Origin: Ichthyophthirius multifiliis
Lineage: Eukaryota > Ciliophora > Oligohymenophorea > Hymenostomatida
DNA length: 64,000 nt
Assembly (NCBI RefSeq): GCF_000220395.1
Contig: NW_004086066.1
Coordinates: 1-64,000, forward strand
Reading direction: 5' to 3'
Part shown: positions 1 to 13,246 of the stretch, piece by piece
Layout of the letters: every line of letters begins with the position of its first letter
Position numbering within the stretch: the first letter of the stretch is position 1
The notes under the pieces: generated by a model
What the model was told of the DNA's origin: nothing
What the model saw: the letters and a program-made list of their open reading frames with translations, nothing else
The model's database searches: none
Made by a program: the position numbers and the translations under genes

Positions 1-2
1 GT

Positions 3-111
3 ACTTTTTATAAAGATAATGATAAAAACTAAGAATTTTTAAAATCTTTATGTGAATGTGTACTTAATACAGAATAAAATGAATAAAAAGACATTAATGA
101 ATAACAAATAG
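3..111 (+). CDS. Partial 3' portion of an unrecognised gene
   Basis: Reading frame 3 from base 3 is open under the ciliate code and has protein-like composition (Asp, Glu, Asn, Lys and two Cys in the motif LCECVLN). A GTAAAATT sequence at 112 looks like a ciliate intron donor, so the exon probably ends at 111. The final exon and TGA stop are not recognisable in the A/T-only DNA that follows. No family can be named from some 36 residues. The other frames either hit TGA or read as low-complexity Lys/Asn. Confidence 0.35.
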
Positions 112-534
112 TAAAATTAAAATAAAAAAAATAATAATAAAAAATTATAAAATATAAAATAATATATCATATATTATTAAAAAATATTAATATTATATAA
201 TAAAATTAAAAATATATAAATTTTATATATATATATTCATATATAATATATCATATATTATTAAAAAATATAAATTAATATTATATAATATATTATAAAT
301 ATATAAATTTATATATATATATTTATATATATTTATACATAATCTTTTAAATAATATTTTATATCCATTTTAATTTTATATTTTTATTTTTTTATAAATT
401 ATCTAAAACATACATTTTTATTATTTTTTTATATTATTTTAATCGTTTTTTATTTTGTCGTATTTATATTATTTTAATTTTTATTTATATAAATTTAATA
501 TTAAAAATAATTTTAAAATAAAAAACATTTTTAA
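112..534. other. A/T-only intergenic or intronic spacer
   Basis: This stretch is almost entirely A and T, with (TA)n patches and no convincing coding frame. It probably holds the end of the upstream gene and the promoter of the SF-assemblin gene at 535. No TATA-like or other regulatory motif can be told from background. Confidence 0.5.
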
Positions 535-1538
535 ATGAAACAATAATGTATTATTTTTTAATAAAATTTTTATTATAATTATTAAAAAGTTGAATAAAGT
601 TCTCCTCATTCAGATAGAATCGAAAAATTAAAAAATTAATTAAAAAATATAAAAGTAACTTTAATAAATATATAAATAATAATAATTATAAAATAAATTA
701 AGTTTGGTGTTGAAACTTAAAGAATAAATAAATATAAAAAAGCAGATGAACAATTAAATTAAATAATTGAATAATTTAACTAAGTAGATTAAGATTTAAC
801 AAATTCAGTAAATGGAATAAGAGATAGTGTAAAAAAAAAACTTTTATAATTAAAATATTTTTTATTTAAAATATATTATTAAAGCTTGTAAAATTAGATA
901 AAATATTACAATAAGATAAAACAAATAACGATAATTTAATATTAGAAAGTAATTAAAATTAATCATAATTAGATAATAAATTTAAACAAGCAATATAAAT
1001 AGAAATATAAGTTATATATATTTATTTTATTTAATTATTATATATAAAATATAATAAAATAAAGACAAATAATGATAACGAAAATAAATTTAATTTGAAA
1101 TTTCAAGAATATTTTTAGAACATTAGAAATGATATTTTAAAGGAAAATTAATAAAGAAATTATTATGTAGATAGTCTTTTCTAATCCCTTTAAATTGATT
1201 TACCTTAAATTGAAGAAGCAATTAAAAAAGCTTAAATATAAAGATAAAAGGGAGATGAAAATATTATGGAAATTACAACTGAAGAGTTAAATAATTTAAA
1301 TGAAACTATTGTTAATGAAAGAATTCTTAAAGAAGAATCAGAAGCAGCTATTTTTGATATGCTTAAGGATGTCGTTAATAGAGTTAAAATAGAATTAGAA
1401 AGTGAAAAGAAAAACAGGTTTTTTTTTACACATATTTTTATAATTTTTTTTTTTTTTTATAGAGAAAATACTGAAGAGCATATTTTAAATTTATTAGAAG
1501 AAATATGTTAAAAAATATAAAAAATATCTTAATATTGA
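535..1538 (+). CDS. SF-assemblin / beta-giardin family protein
   Basis: The six exons join in frame: 535-547, 590-654, 703-828, 885-1010, 1065-1417 and 1463-1538, giving 252 residues and a TGA stop. SF-assemblins are alpha-helical proteins that polymerise into striated fibres (striated rootlets, kinetodesmal fibres) attached to basal bodies. The diagnostic C-terminal block is clear: NERILKEESEAAIFDML, then DVVNRVKIELESEKKNR, then ENTEEHILNLLEEIC. It closely resembles the family's conserved end. The N-terminus carries a Ser/Pro-rich patch (SSPHSDRIEKL), typical of the non-helical head. Length fits the family (about 250-300 aa). Introns are 42-56 nt; the last ends in a long T run. The start was chosen because ATG at 535 plus a 42-nt intron keeps the frame. 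The family call is secure; the first exon is less so. Confidence 0.9.
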
Positions 1539-1935
1539 ATAATTTTATATAATCATTTTTATGAAAAAAAATTATAAAATTTTAATATATAATTTTATTA
1601 GAAATTTTAGAAATTAGATATTTAATATTTAAGTTATATTTTAAAATATTTATTAATTAAAATATATATATATAAGTATATTTAATTAAATATATTAAAA
1701 TTTTACCATAGAAAAATTTAAATTTAATTTATTTTATTTTCTTATATTTATTTTTGAAATTCTATACTGCCTAAAAGATAAAGATATAAAAAATTGGCAA
1801 AAAAAAAAAAGAAATAAATTGAGTAAATGGATATAAATATTTACGAAAACATAGAATAAAAAGAATATAAACAATCAAATAAAGTATTAAAAAAACAATA
1901 TTTTTTAAAAATATCTATGCATTTTTTTTTTGATA
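1539..1935. other. Intergenic spacer between plus-strand genes
   Basis: A/T-rich DNA. An ATG at 1827 opens 19 sensible codons (MDINIYENIEQ...), but no splice joins it in frame to the downstream coding sequence. It may be an upstream exon or a chance frame. Confidence 0.45.
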
Positions 1936-2777
1936 ATGTAAAAAGACTTAAGAAGAAATAAAAAATTTACATTGCAAGAAGATTTAAGTGAATTATAAAG
2001 ATCAATTTATATATTAAATAAAGGAAACAATATTTAAAAATATTCAGTATAATAAAATATGAAATATATATATTTTTATTAACTTAAAGATTTAATAATA
2101 TAAAAAAAGATATATTCAAGATTACACATTATATTTAAAGAAGATGATGCTTTTAAGAAACTTATAAAAATTATTTATGTATTAAAAAAAATATATTGAA
2201 AATTAATTTTAAATAAGAATGATATAACTAATTAAGATAAAAACTCATAAATATAAGCAAGTATAAGTTTGAAAAAATACATAATGTAATAGGTAATTTT
2301 AATTAAAAATAATTAATTTTAAAAAAAATACTTATATTTTAATTTTAAATTAGGATTTAGATGAATAATATATAATTTCAATTTATTAATTAACAATAAA
2401 AATGTTAAAATAATAAAATTTATAAGTTTTAGATTAATGGGTTATGTTATTTAAAGTGAAAATTTATTATATATATAAAAAAAATATTATAAATTAAATA
2501 TATATAATATATATTATTTTAATATAAATTAAATTATTATTTTATTATTGAAAATTAATGAATCATATATATTTAATAAATAAAAAAGGAATTAATTTAA
2601 ATAATAAATTATGATTTAATTGAACAAGAATTAAAATAATTAATATTATTATTAAATAATAATAATTAATCAATAGAAAGTCGTTACATATCTTGTAGAA
2701 TGATTGGATTTATAGCGGAAGTAAATAATAGATTATTATATATAAAAAATAAAAATTATTTATATAATATTTATAAT

Positions 2778-2829
<52 letters not shown>

Positions 2830-3074
2830 CAAAATTTTAATATGGTAAATTATTTAGCTAATTTATAAAAGTATCAGAAAGGGAAGATAAATGGTTAATT
2901 ACTATAAAGATGCTTGATGGTTAGTTTAGACATTAATTATTAGATTAGAAAAATAATGACATAAGAAGTAATTCTTAAAGTCTGTTAATAAATAACATAG
3001 GAAAAATTAGAAAATGATATATTTGATTAGGTAACTAAATTAAAAAAAATATATGTATATATATTTTAATATAA

Positions 3075-3108
<34 letters not shown>

Positions 3109-4893
3109 ATTATATATATATTTTTTTTTATATACATATATATTTTTATATTTATATATTATAATTAGATTCTTTAACTTGCATATGATTCTGGAATTAA
3201 TATTAAATGTGCTGGTCTCGAATTAATTTTTAACATTTCTTTACTAATTTCAAATAGCAATCGTCTTAATTAAATTTCTAATTTATTTATTGAGGCATTA
3301 GAAAATTAAACAGAAAAAATATAAATCAGAATGTCTCTTATAATTGGAAAAGCATTAAAAAACATACATTAATATTTTTTTAAAGAATAAAATAATCATA
3401 CTTTATTATTAAAAAGTATTACAGTAATAATTTTTTTTTATTTTTTTTATTTTTTTATTAACATAAAAAATATTATAAGAATTATATGAGTCATAAAAAT
3501 TAAAAAGTAAGAATAAATTCTGCTTAAAGTTTAATTTAATTAATAGAATTTATTGATATAAATATTTTTTTTGATAATATTAAATAAAATTATATTTAAT
3601 GTATTTTAAATGATTAATGTATTGATGTTAGGTTATAATATGTAAGCTATTTTAATTAATTTATTACTTATTTTAGTCACGAAGATTAAATAAATTAACT
3701 TATATAATTATTTGTTTAAATCTTAAACGATAAACATAAACAAATTACATAAAAAATAATCGAAAATATTGATTCTATAATACTTTACTTTACCAAAAAT
3801 AATAAAAAAGATGAATATTTTTTAAATATAATATAAAGATTTTACGATGCCCTTTAAAAAAACTGGAATTAAAAAACATTATATCTATAAAAACTCCATA
3901 AGTATAAAAAAATAAATATTATATACATAAACTTAAATAAAAAAAAGTTATATTCATGTGTTTGATTTGAGGTTATTTTATGAAATACATATACCTTGCA
4001 TATTAAAATCTATAAAAGTAGATGTTGAAAAAGTAAAAAAAGAAGGAATAAAAATATTAGTAAAATACATAAGTATAAATTATCATATAGATATAACCTA
4101 ATACTTAATATAAAAATTAATAAAAAAACTATACAATTCTCCCGTATGTTTTTTAAGATTATAATTTGTGAATTTTATACAAGAATGTTGTGACAAGTTT
4201 TCATCTTTATTTTTCTTTAAATACAATTTATTTATAATTTTAGATTTATATAAAGACCCAGTACCTAATATATTAATAAAATTAGCCTAAATATTAGAAA
4301 AAATATACATTATTTTAATAATTAGTAATTAAGATAATTAATCATAATAATTTCTCGAAAAAATATAATTAATTTTTAAAAATCTTACAAACAATAAAGA
4401 TAAAGACGTGAGATTTTTTTCATAAATAACTCAATAAAAAATCCTTGAAATTTAATAAAAAATCAATACTAAATAATTTCTTGAATTTGATAAAAGTAAA
4501 TAAGATAATGAAGAATAATTATTAAAACTAAATCTTTAAAAAAATATTGATGATTTTTAACTTAATTGTAAACCTCTAAATTTATCTATTTATAATTCTA
4601 AAAAAAGATTATCTATTAGAATTATTAGTAATACTAATTCTCCAGGATCTAATTCTTCTGTAAAATCTTTAAATTATAAATAATAAGCTTCTTCATTTTC
4701 TTAATTATCTAAATTTAATTCTGTCAATAATAATAATACAAATAGTACTAATTAAGCTATTAAATTACCTTAGATTAATTCTGGTTTTACAAAAAAAACA
4801 ATCGATTATAAAAAATTCAGTTTAAAAAAAAAATTAAATCTTTAGCAAATTAATAAAACTTGTAATAATAATTATTAATTTAACAAAAAATGA
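1936..4893 (+). CDS. HEAT-repeat protein, PP2A/PP4 regulatory-subunit-like
   Basis: Eight exons (1936-2178, 2218-2292, 2354-2455, 2589-2720, 2872-3030, 3169-3423, 3480-3901, 3948-4893) join without a frame break into about 777 residues ending at TGA. The protein is a run of paired helices with HEAT signatures, for example LMVSLDINYQIRKIM, LQLAYDSGINIKCAGLELI, ILNDQCIDVRLQYVSYF, LYKDPVPNILIKLAQIL and NKDKDVRFFSQ. The D-x-VP-N-I and DKDVR-F-S patterns are typical of the scaffold subunit of PP2A and of PP4R1-type regulators, which hold a phosphatase catalytic subunit. The last ~150 residues are a Ser/Asn/Gln-rich tail. The intron at 2721-2871 is long and contains a (TA)n tract. The exact subunit class cannot be fixed by eye; another HEAT scaffold is possible. 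The start at 1936 is a best guess. Confidence 0.7.
2785..2827. repeat. (AT)n tract inside an intron of the HEAT gene
   Basis: Alternating AT within the 151-nt intron 2721-2871. Confidence 0.8.
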
Positions 4894-5171
4894 ATTTTTT
4901 TTTCCTACTTTCTAATTATTTTTTTTAAATTTAATAAAACGAATATTTTTATTTTTTTATATATATATATATTATTTTTATTTATTACATTTTATATTAA
5001 AGTTTAGATTTTTTAATTTTTTTTTGGGTTTTTAATTTTTATTTTATTTTAGTTTTTTTTTTTTTTTAAAAAAAAAAAAATTTAAAAAAATAAATAAAAG
5101 AATACTTTAATTAAAAAAAAATGTATAAAAATTTACTATAAGTCAAAAAGCGTGCATAATAAAAAGAAACC

Positions 5172-8100
5172 ATGAAAATGGACCCCGATATAACAGTAAC
5201 ACTAGAAGACGTTAAAAAATATTTAAAAGAACACAAAGAGTTATTAATAAATGATAAAAACAAATTCACAGCCGAAACGTAACAAAAATCAAGCAAATAA
5301 ATCATAGCAAATAAATATTATATAGACTTATGATGTTATTAGATAACGATAAACTAGCAGCTTTAGAAGATGAGTTTAACGAACATCCAAACGGTATAGA
5401 ATTAGCGAATTTTGTATGGTTAATGAAATGTGCTATAATGCACTCTTAAGAAGAGAAATATGAATTAATAAACGGCCTAATAAAATTATTTGAAGACATA
5501 GATATAAATGGCGATTAACATATGGAATGGAGTGAATTTACATAATATATAATAGACGCTGTAATTGGAGAAAAAGATGCTATATTTTTTGACGCAAGAT
5601 TTGAAAGGGAAAGAGAAATGACAGAATAAGAAATTTTCGATAGGGCATACTCTAAAAAATCAAAGAGATATTTTCCTTGCAAATATTTTGATAATATGAA
5701 CCATTAAGGCCATATTATAAAAGCTATATATTCTCCTCATATAGATGCAGTAATTTCTTTAGAATAAAATTCATCAAAGTTAAAATATTATTATACAGAA
5801 TGTAAAGAAATTGAAATTTAATAAAAAAAAGTAATAATTTAACCACCAGCAGAGGATAAACTACAACCTTTTATAATTGATTTTACTATAGCTGAATAAT
5901 TAAACACTGTAAATATATATAATAAAATAAATATATAAATATAATATATATAAATATAAAATATATAAATATATTTATATTTATATAATAATAAATATTA
6001 TCTAATAAATTTTACATATAAATTTTATTATTTACAAAATATTATAAATAAATATTATTTTATTTATAAATATGTTATTTCTATTTAATTTGTTATTTTA
6101 TTCTAATTATTTAAATATGTGATTATTATTATTTTTTTATAATAATTATAATTAACATATAAAGTATACTTAGATTAATATATAATTAAGCTTTTTAAAA
6201 TTTTAATAAATTTTATTATTATTATATTAATTTTAATAAATAATTTATTCATAAATAATTTATTTTGCTATAAAATGATATATCTATAATCAACTTTTTT
6301 ATTTATATAATTATTATTTAGAATAATTAATTTTAATAAGATATAATAACAGATGTTAATATTTATATATTTATTATTAAATAGCTATTTTAAAATAGTA
6401 AAAATAGAAAAGAATAATAAATAAATATAAAAATATATAATTATATAAATATTTATTTTTATAATATATAATTATATATATATATATTTATATTAATATT
6501 TAATATATTTTTTTTTTAATTTATATTATATATCTCATTTATATAATATTTATATATTTACTCTATTAGATTGCAATAGTTGCATCAAACAGGTAATTTT
6601 ATTTTTGGGAAAATAATTTATCAATGCGCTGTATTAAAATATTTAAACATGATGTTTTATAAACTGGAATCTTCTATTTACCAATTCATAAAATGTGGAT
6701 AACTGCAGGAGCTGATTATAATATTCGAACTTGGAAATTTAACTAATTTTAAGATTAAGAAAAAATACATCATGATAAATTAATGATTGCCCATCTTAAA
6801 ACAATCACTAAAATTGAAGAATTAATGTCTCCTCGATTAATTGCTAGTTCTTCTTTAGACGGAAAAATAAAATTATGGGACTTAACTGATCCTTCAAATC
6901 CTCCAATACTTATTACAGAACTTAGAGACCCTAATTCAAGTATTAGAGGTGTTTTAGGTTTAACATATTCATGTCATTATGGTTCTAATTTATTAAGTTA
7001 TGGATTTGATTATCATATTAATATTTGGTGTCCAGAAGTGTCAATTACAAGACCTTTTATTGGAAAGCTAGAAGGACATAGTAGTTTAGTTTAAATTTGT
7101 AAATTTATGGACTTTTCTCCTAATGTTATTTCTGTAGATGATAAATGTAATGTTAGAATTTGGGATATTAGAGGAATGAATACTATTCAAGTAATAAATT
7201 CTGACGGGTATATTGTTTTATTAAATAAATTATTTATTTTTTTCTATATTAAAAAAGTTAATTTTCAATAATTTATGATGCTTGTATAATTTATAGTTAA
7301 AAAAAAGATATGTTTATTTTAACAGGAAAAAGGTTAGCATTTTTTGAAAACCTTTAATTTTCAGGAAAAAAATTAAATATAAACGACGATGTTTATCCTT
7401 TATCTATACAATTTAATTATTATTATAAATAATTTTGTATTTTAACAAAGTAAAAATAAAAATATAATAAACTATTTTAAATAAAAAAAATAAAAAGAAA
7501 TGATATGAGAATGTATGATGCCATGACAGGAAAATTAAAAAAAGTTTTCAATGATTTATAAGACGAAAAATATCCTGTTGATTTATCCACATTTTGTTTA
7601 GGAGCTCGTTAAAGGAAGTTTTTTGTCGCTGATAATGTAGGTTTAATCCGCTAATATAATATGAAAAACGGTTCTTAATTAAAATTAGTTAATACAACAG
7701 ATGAAACTGAAAGTTAAGATTTTACTAAAAAACAAATAACGATAAAAAAAAAAGAAAATAATTAAATATCTTAAATATTATATCTAACAGAAGAAAAATT
7801 ATTAATAGCCTCATATTGGGATTCTACAGTAAGAATTTATGACGAAGAAGATTCAGAAGAAACAGTTTTGTTAAAAGTAACATTTATTATTTAAAAAAAT
7901 AATAATAATATTATAACAACAAAAAGATTATGACAGGTGGCCATAAAGATAGTGAAATAACCACATTAACATATTCTGAGAAATTCAAATTAATAGCAAG
8001 TGCTTCAAGTAACGGTTATATAGCCATATGGGAATTCGAAACTGGAAAACTAGAAAGTATACTAGTCGCAAGGGAAAAAGGTGACATAACAACCATGTCA

Positions 8101-8983
8101 TTTGGTGAACCATATCCTATATTAATAACTGGAGGTACTTCAGGAGTATTAAATATATGGGGAATAAAGGGCGCTCCTACATAATATATATATAGAAGTA
8201 TAGGGAGATTTATAAACAGTTATTCTGAAAATGGTATAAATTAAATAAACATTTCAATATCATTTATAATTTGCGAAACTTCAATATAATCAGGAGTTGA
8301 AAGAATGCAAGAAAATGATTAATTCGTTCATTAATAAGGAACTGGTTTTGACCCAATAATTTAAGAAGAAAAAAAGGAAGAATAAAATGTCAAAAAAAAA
8401 AAATATGATATAACATCAGATAAAATTAAGGAAAATCTTCTTGTTTTTCCAACTGAAAACGTAGTTTTTTTTAATGAAAACGACAATTTTTATTCTAATA
8501 GTAATTAATAATCAACTGCCGCAAATAGTGTTAATGCAGGTGAAAAATACTTCGAAAAGTAAATCGATTATCAATATTATTATAAATAATATGAAACTAC
8601 TCGAGAAGAAAATAAAAGAAGATTCTATGTAGTAGTTGGGGATTAAAAAGGGATGGTTCATGTATGGAATTTGACTGAATATTTACAAAAAAGGAATATA
8701 ATTCCTATTAAAAATGATAAAAAGAAAAAATATTAATAATTAAGAAGAAAAGATTTCATCAATGCTTCCAAAACAGTCGATTTTATACTTTCTTCACCAG
8801 AAAGAAGAAATGAAAAATTGCCTTTCTATACTCATGCTTTTAACTCTATACTTATTAAAAGATGGACTGCTCATTAAAATCTTATTAATTTTATACTCAG
8901 AATACCTTAACCTTTATGTTATGCTACATGTTCATAAGATAAATGTGTGAAATTTTTTAATTTATAAGGTGATTGTTGGGCTA

Positions 8984-9070
<87 letters not shown>

Positions 9071-10406
9071 ATATATTAATTATATATTATTAAAAAAATA
9101 AAAGATTAGTTTAGTTAAATTTGGAAAAAATTAATGGAGCTTTCCATTTGATTGGGTAGAATATAAATTATAAGATATGAAATAAGTATTTGAATAGTTA
9201 GAAAATTTAGAAAACTAACAATTAAATGATGAAGATTAAAATAAAATAAAATTAAAGTATTTAAGTAATTAGTACTTTCAAGAAAATACATTTGAAAAAG
9301 TAAAAGAAGAAAAATATAATAGAATATTTCCTCCAAAAGTCATAAGTTAAGAAGAATAAGAAATTATAGAAAAAAAGGAACTTTATACATATAAATATAA
9401 ACCAAAACCATATATAGATCCTATTTCTTAATTAAAAAAATAAATAAAAGAAGAAGATGAACTTGCTAAAATAAGAGATAAGAAAAAAGAACCTTTTAAA
9501 AAAATAAAAGTAATAGAAGAATATGTTTAAGAAGATGTCAATTCTATTAAATAATTTTATAATGCAGCTCCAAAAACTAAAAATTATTTGTTCTAAAATA
9601 CTAATTTGTAATATTTTAATAATAACCTAGAACTAATATAATAAGGATAAAAAATTGATATTAATTAAAATAGAGTTAGTACTTCTACATCAAAAAAAGA
9701 AAATAAAAATGATAATTAATCAAAAATAAGATAATAATGTGAATTTATAATATATATTTTTAATTTATTTTATTATTTTTATTTAGAAAAAAAGAACCTA
9801 GTATAATTAATAAATTATTAGAAAATATATAATAAAAACATACATAAACTACAATTTAATCTAATAAAAACTTATTAAATAAAACTAATATAAGTTTCTA
9901 AAAATAAAATAATGATATTTATAAAAAGTATAGCTTTTAAAAATTATAACCTTTAGTAAAAGACGAATCGTATTTATATATATAAATATTTATACTTTTA
10001 TTGAAAATATTTTTTAAAAAAGTAAATATTATTCAAGCAAAGATATTAAATACTAATAAGGAGAAGCAAGTAGATTAGTTAGAATGGCAACTAATTAATA
10101 TACTTTTTAATAAGAATCATAAGCTCCATTAAAATATAATTAAGACAATTAATAAATATAAGAAAGAAATTAATTCTATACTAATTTAGCGAATTAATAT
10201 GATGAATAATTCAAAAAAATATAAAAGATAAAGTAAAAGAATAGAAAAATAGTTATGATAGTGACGATTCGGAATAGAAAAAAAGAAAGAAACATAATGG
10301 TTTAAAAATAGTGGCTTCTAGCAACTTTTTATATAATCCTAATAGAAATAAACATAAAATACTTAAAACAGGCGAAAAAATATATGTTATAGAATAAGAT
10401 GGATGA
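5172..10406 (+). CDS. EF-hand plus WD40-repeat protein (WDR49/WDR64-like)
   Basis: Exons are 5172-5278, 5308-5908, 6570-7207, 7258-7449, 7498-7876, 7927-8985, 9105-9738, 9795-9969 and 10023-10406, about 1,390 codons. Near residue 110 lies a good EF-hand loop, DINGDQHMEWSE, with Asp1, Asn3, Asp5 and Glu12 intact, so Ca2+ binding is likely. WD40 repeats follow, with blade ends such as DGKIKLWDL, CNVRIWDI, DSTVRIYD, NGYIAIWEF, SGVLNIWG and GMVHVWNL. An EF-hand ahead of WD40 repeats is the architecture of WDR49/WDR64-type proteins, associated with ciliated species. The Gln/Lys/Asn-rich tail looks disordered. The first intron is only 29 nt; the third is ~660 nt. The tail changes frame once near 10213-10219 (A7 run), where one extra A would restore it. 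Domain calls are secure; orthology is inferred. Confidence 0.85.
8986..9104 (+). repeat. (TA)n microsatellite forming most of an intron
   Basis: GT at 8986 and AG at 9103-9104 bound an intron that is nearly pure alternating TA for about 80 bases. Flanking exons join in phase. It shows that (TA)n expansion is tolerated inside introns here. Confidence 0.8.
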
Positions 10407-10717
10407 ACTATTTTATATTAAAAAATAAAAAAAAAAAATATGTATATTTTTAATAATTAAAAAAAAAAAAAAAATGTATATAACTTTTTTTTTTTTGTAA
10501 TTAAAAAAAAGTTACATATATATAAATAAGTTTTTTATTTGTTTTTTTATTTTTTTTCAATTTTAATTATTATTAGTTTTTCTCATAAATAATCTTATTT
10601 TCTTTATTTAATTATTTTTTGTTTAAATAAAATAATTTTTTTGTTTTTAAAAAATAAATAATAATAATATTCAATTACTTATTCATATTCTTTTTTTATT
10701 TGATTCTTTATTAAAAC
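10407..10717. other. Spacer between convergent genes
   Basis: A/T-rich 3' flank shared by the plus-strand EF-hand/WD40 gene and the minus-strand gene ending at 10718. It contains long A and T runs that could serve as polyadenylation sequence, but none can be singled out. Confidence 0.5.
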
Positions 10718-12570
10718 TCAATTCTTTTTTTTTCTTCTTCTTTTTTTTTTTTAACTTCAGGTAATTATTCGTAATTTTTTTATGCAAATTTTTTATAATC
10801 TTTCTTATCAACCTTTAAAAAATAAAAAAAAACAAAAAACAAAAAAACAAACAAACAAAATTAAACCACAATTAAAAAATAAAAAAAATATATACTTTAA
10901 CTTTTATTCCATATATAAGTCTATTTAAAAGTTCTTAAGATGGTTCTTTAATTTATTTTTTATCCTATAAAATTTCTATATTTTTCTATTTTTATCTTTC
11001 TCATTTTTAGTGTTTCTAACTTCATGTCTAAAATTATTATTTTCATCAATATTATAAAAAGTAGAATTTCTCATTGATAAATTATACGAAAAATCTTTTT
11101 ACATACTTCCTTATCTTTTCATAAACGATTTTCTGATTTAAATTAATTCTTCTTTTGTTTTTCCTTAATATTAATATTAATCACTAAATTATTATTATTA
11201 TTATTTTCTATCTAATTTATCAAACAATTAGCTTTTCTTTCTTTTGAAAGCATCTGCTAAACTCTCCTTTTATAAACCCAAATCTTATGATCTTTAAGAA
11301 CCAAAATTATTATTTTCTTTAAAAATATTTTAATTATTATTTCCTTAATCATTATTCTAAACTCCAAAAACACTACTTTATTTAAAATAATTATTTAGTT
11401 GTTATTTTTTTATTTATTTTTATATATCTATTTCATTATTAGAATTATTTTATATTTCTTATTTTCTCATTTATTAATAAGTATTATTTTTATTACTTTA
11501 GTAATTCAATAAATCATCTTGTTCATTTGTTTCTCGTTTCCTTTCTATTTCATTTATTTATTTTGTGTAAAATACTGATTGTTTTCCTATATAATTCTTA
11601 AATTCTTATTTAAATCTTTCTTTTATTTAATCCATATCTTAGTTTTCGTCAGTTTCTATATTGTATTTTGTAGTTTATGCTTTATTGTCCCATTTCTTTC
11701 TTTAAATTGATAATATTTAATCATCATTATTATTTTTTTAAGTATAATTATTCATTGATAATAATTGTGAGTTTGAGCCATTTTATTACATTGTTCCAGT
11801 ATTAGGAGTTTAAATATTTTCTTTATAATTAAATGTACTTAAGAATTTTTTTCTTGAATCAAATTATTAATTAAAAGGTAAATTATTGTAATCATTATAA
11901 AATTAAATATCGTTTTCTTTATAATGTTCAATATATTAATTATTTTTATTATTTTATAATTATTAGAAATCATTTTATATATAATTATTATGTTATTTTT
12001 AAACATTTTAATTTTTAACGTTTGAAAATTAACTATGATTTCTAACATTTAAAACTGAGTTTTAATTATAAAAAGTTTTATTTTCATCTTTTTAAATATA
12101 ATTTTGATGATTTAAAATTTAGCTATTTTTTTAATATTGATATTAATTATTCGCATTTATTTATTATTTAATAATTTAATCTTAATAAAATTATTTATCA
12201 TTAATAGATACATGAAACTATTATTATTATTATTATTATTATTATATTATTATTATTATTATTATTACTATTACTATGTTTATGATTATTATTATGATTA
12301 AGACTATGATTTTATTTTGCATATATTTTTTTATGAGTTATTTTTATAGTTTAATGATGTTTTTTGCATTTATTAATATCCATTAAAACTGTTATTTTTT
12401 ACTAATTTATTTATAAATAAATCATTATTTACATTATTATTTTATTTTTGCTAAAATTAATTTTCTTTATATTATTCTTCTTAATGATCTTTCTATAATA
12501 TATCTTCGTAAGATAATTTACTTTAATCTGAAAAAGATTTATCTTAATAATTTTAATATTATCTTATAAA
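10718..12570 (-). CDS. Asn/Gln-rich protein with conserved-looking C-terminus
   Basis: I do not recognise the family. The frame is open on the minus strand from about 12570 to a TGA at 10718-10720, with one intron at 10813-10895. Most of the protein is low-complexity Asn/Gln with a poly-Q tract (12221-12266). Three stretches look structured: KESLADAFKRKKSQLFDKL, KTKEELIQIRKSFMKR, and, near the end, EPSQELLNRLIYGIKVKVDK followed by KNYEQLPEVKKKKK. The frame breaks twice by one base: in the AAT repeat near 12245, where the repeat itself lacks one base, and in a T5 run at 10981-10985. Adding one base at each restores a single frame. The 5' end is not resolved; a possible ATG lies at 12650-12652 but is out of frame. 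Function unknown. Confidence 0.55.
12221..12266. repeat. (ATT)n microsatellite encoding poly-Gln on the minus strand
   Basis: Runs of ATT are interrupted once by ATATT, where one base is missing from the period. On the minus strand the repeat reads as TAA codons (Gln). The missing base coincides with a reading-frame change in the gene. Confidence 0.75.
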
Positions 12571-13246
12571 AAATTAAAAAAAATATTATTTATTTTGTTT
12601 TTAAAATATAATTATATTTTATAATGAAAAATATTTTTATTTTAATATACATTTTATTGTTTTTAAAAGCACTGTTTTTATATTCAAATATATTATTTAA
12701 TGTTTACGGTGATTAATTGTATTATTTTAAATATTTGTTCATTTCTTTTGTTTTATTTTTTTGTATTTAAATTTAAGTATATTTAAATATATATTTTGAT
12801 TGTTGAATTTTATTTTCATATATAATTAACTAATTTTTTATTTATTTATTATATATATGCATAGTAAATAATTTTTTAAATACTAAAATATTAATATAAA
12901 AACCTAGTTTTAAAAATTAATGATAAAAAAGAATATTTAAAATATAAAATTAAATAATAATTAACCCATTAATTTATATATATATATCTATTTTTTTATA
13001 AAGTAAGTTTATATAATATTTTATTAAACAAAAATTTATAAGTTATTATAAAAAATATTAAATACATATCTCTTATATATACTTATATATTTTATGAATA
13101 AAATATTACATTTATGATAAACTTATTTATATTTAATATTTGGTTTTTTTTTTTTTAAATAAAAAAAAACAAATATTTATTTAATAACAAATAAATTTAA
13201 ATAATAATATTAAATATCTTCTTAGTCAATTTTCGCATAAAACATA
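12571..13246. other. Intergenic, A/T-rich
   Basis: No coding frame with balanced amino acid use on either strand. It presumably contains the promoter of the Asn/Gln-rich gene and the 3' flank of the prefoldin gene. Confidence 0.5.

Noticed and set aside
1827-1883. ATG at 1827 as start of the HEAT protein
   Set aside because: Any GT-AG join from 1883 to the next coding block is out of phase; ATG at 1936 opens the correct frame directly.
5111-5305. Minus-strand 64-residue ORF
   Set aside because: Antisense of the first exon of the EF-hand/WD40 gene, whose plus-strand reading is clearly real.
8762-8950. Plus-strand 62-residue Leu-rich ORF
   Set aside because: Alternative frame of a WD40 exon; the real frame carries the WD repeat ending CVKFFNL.
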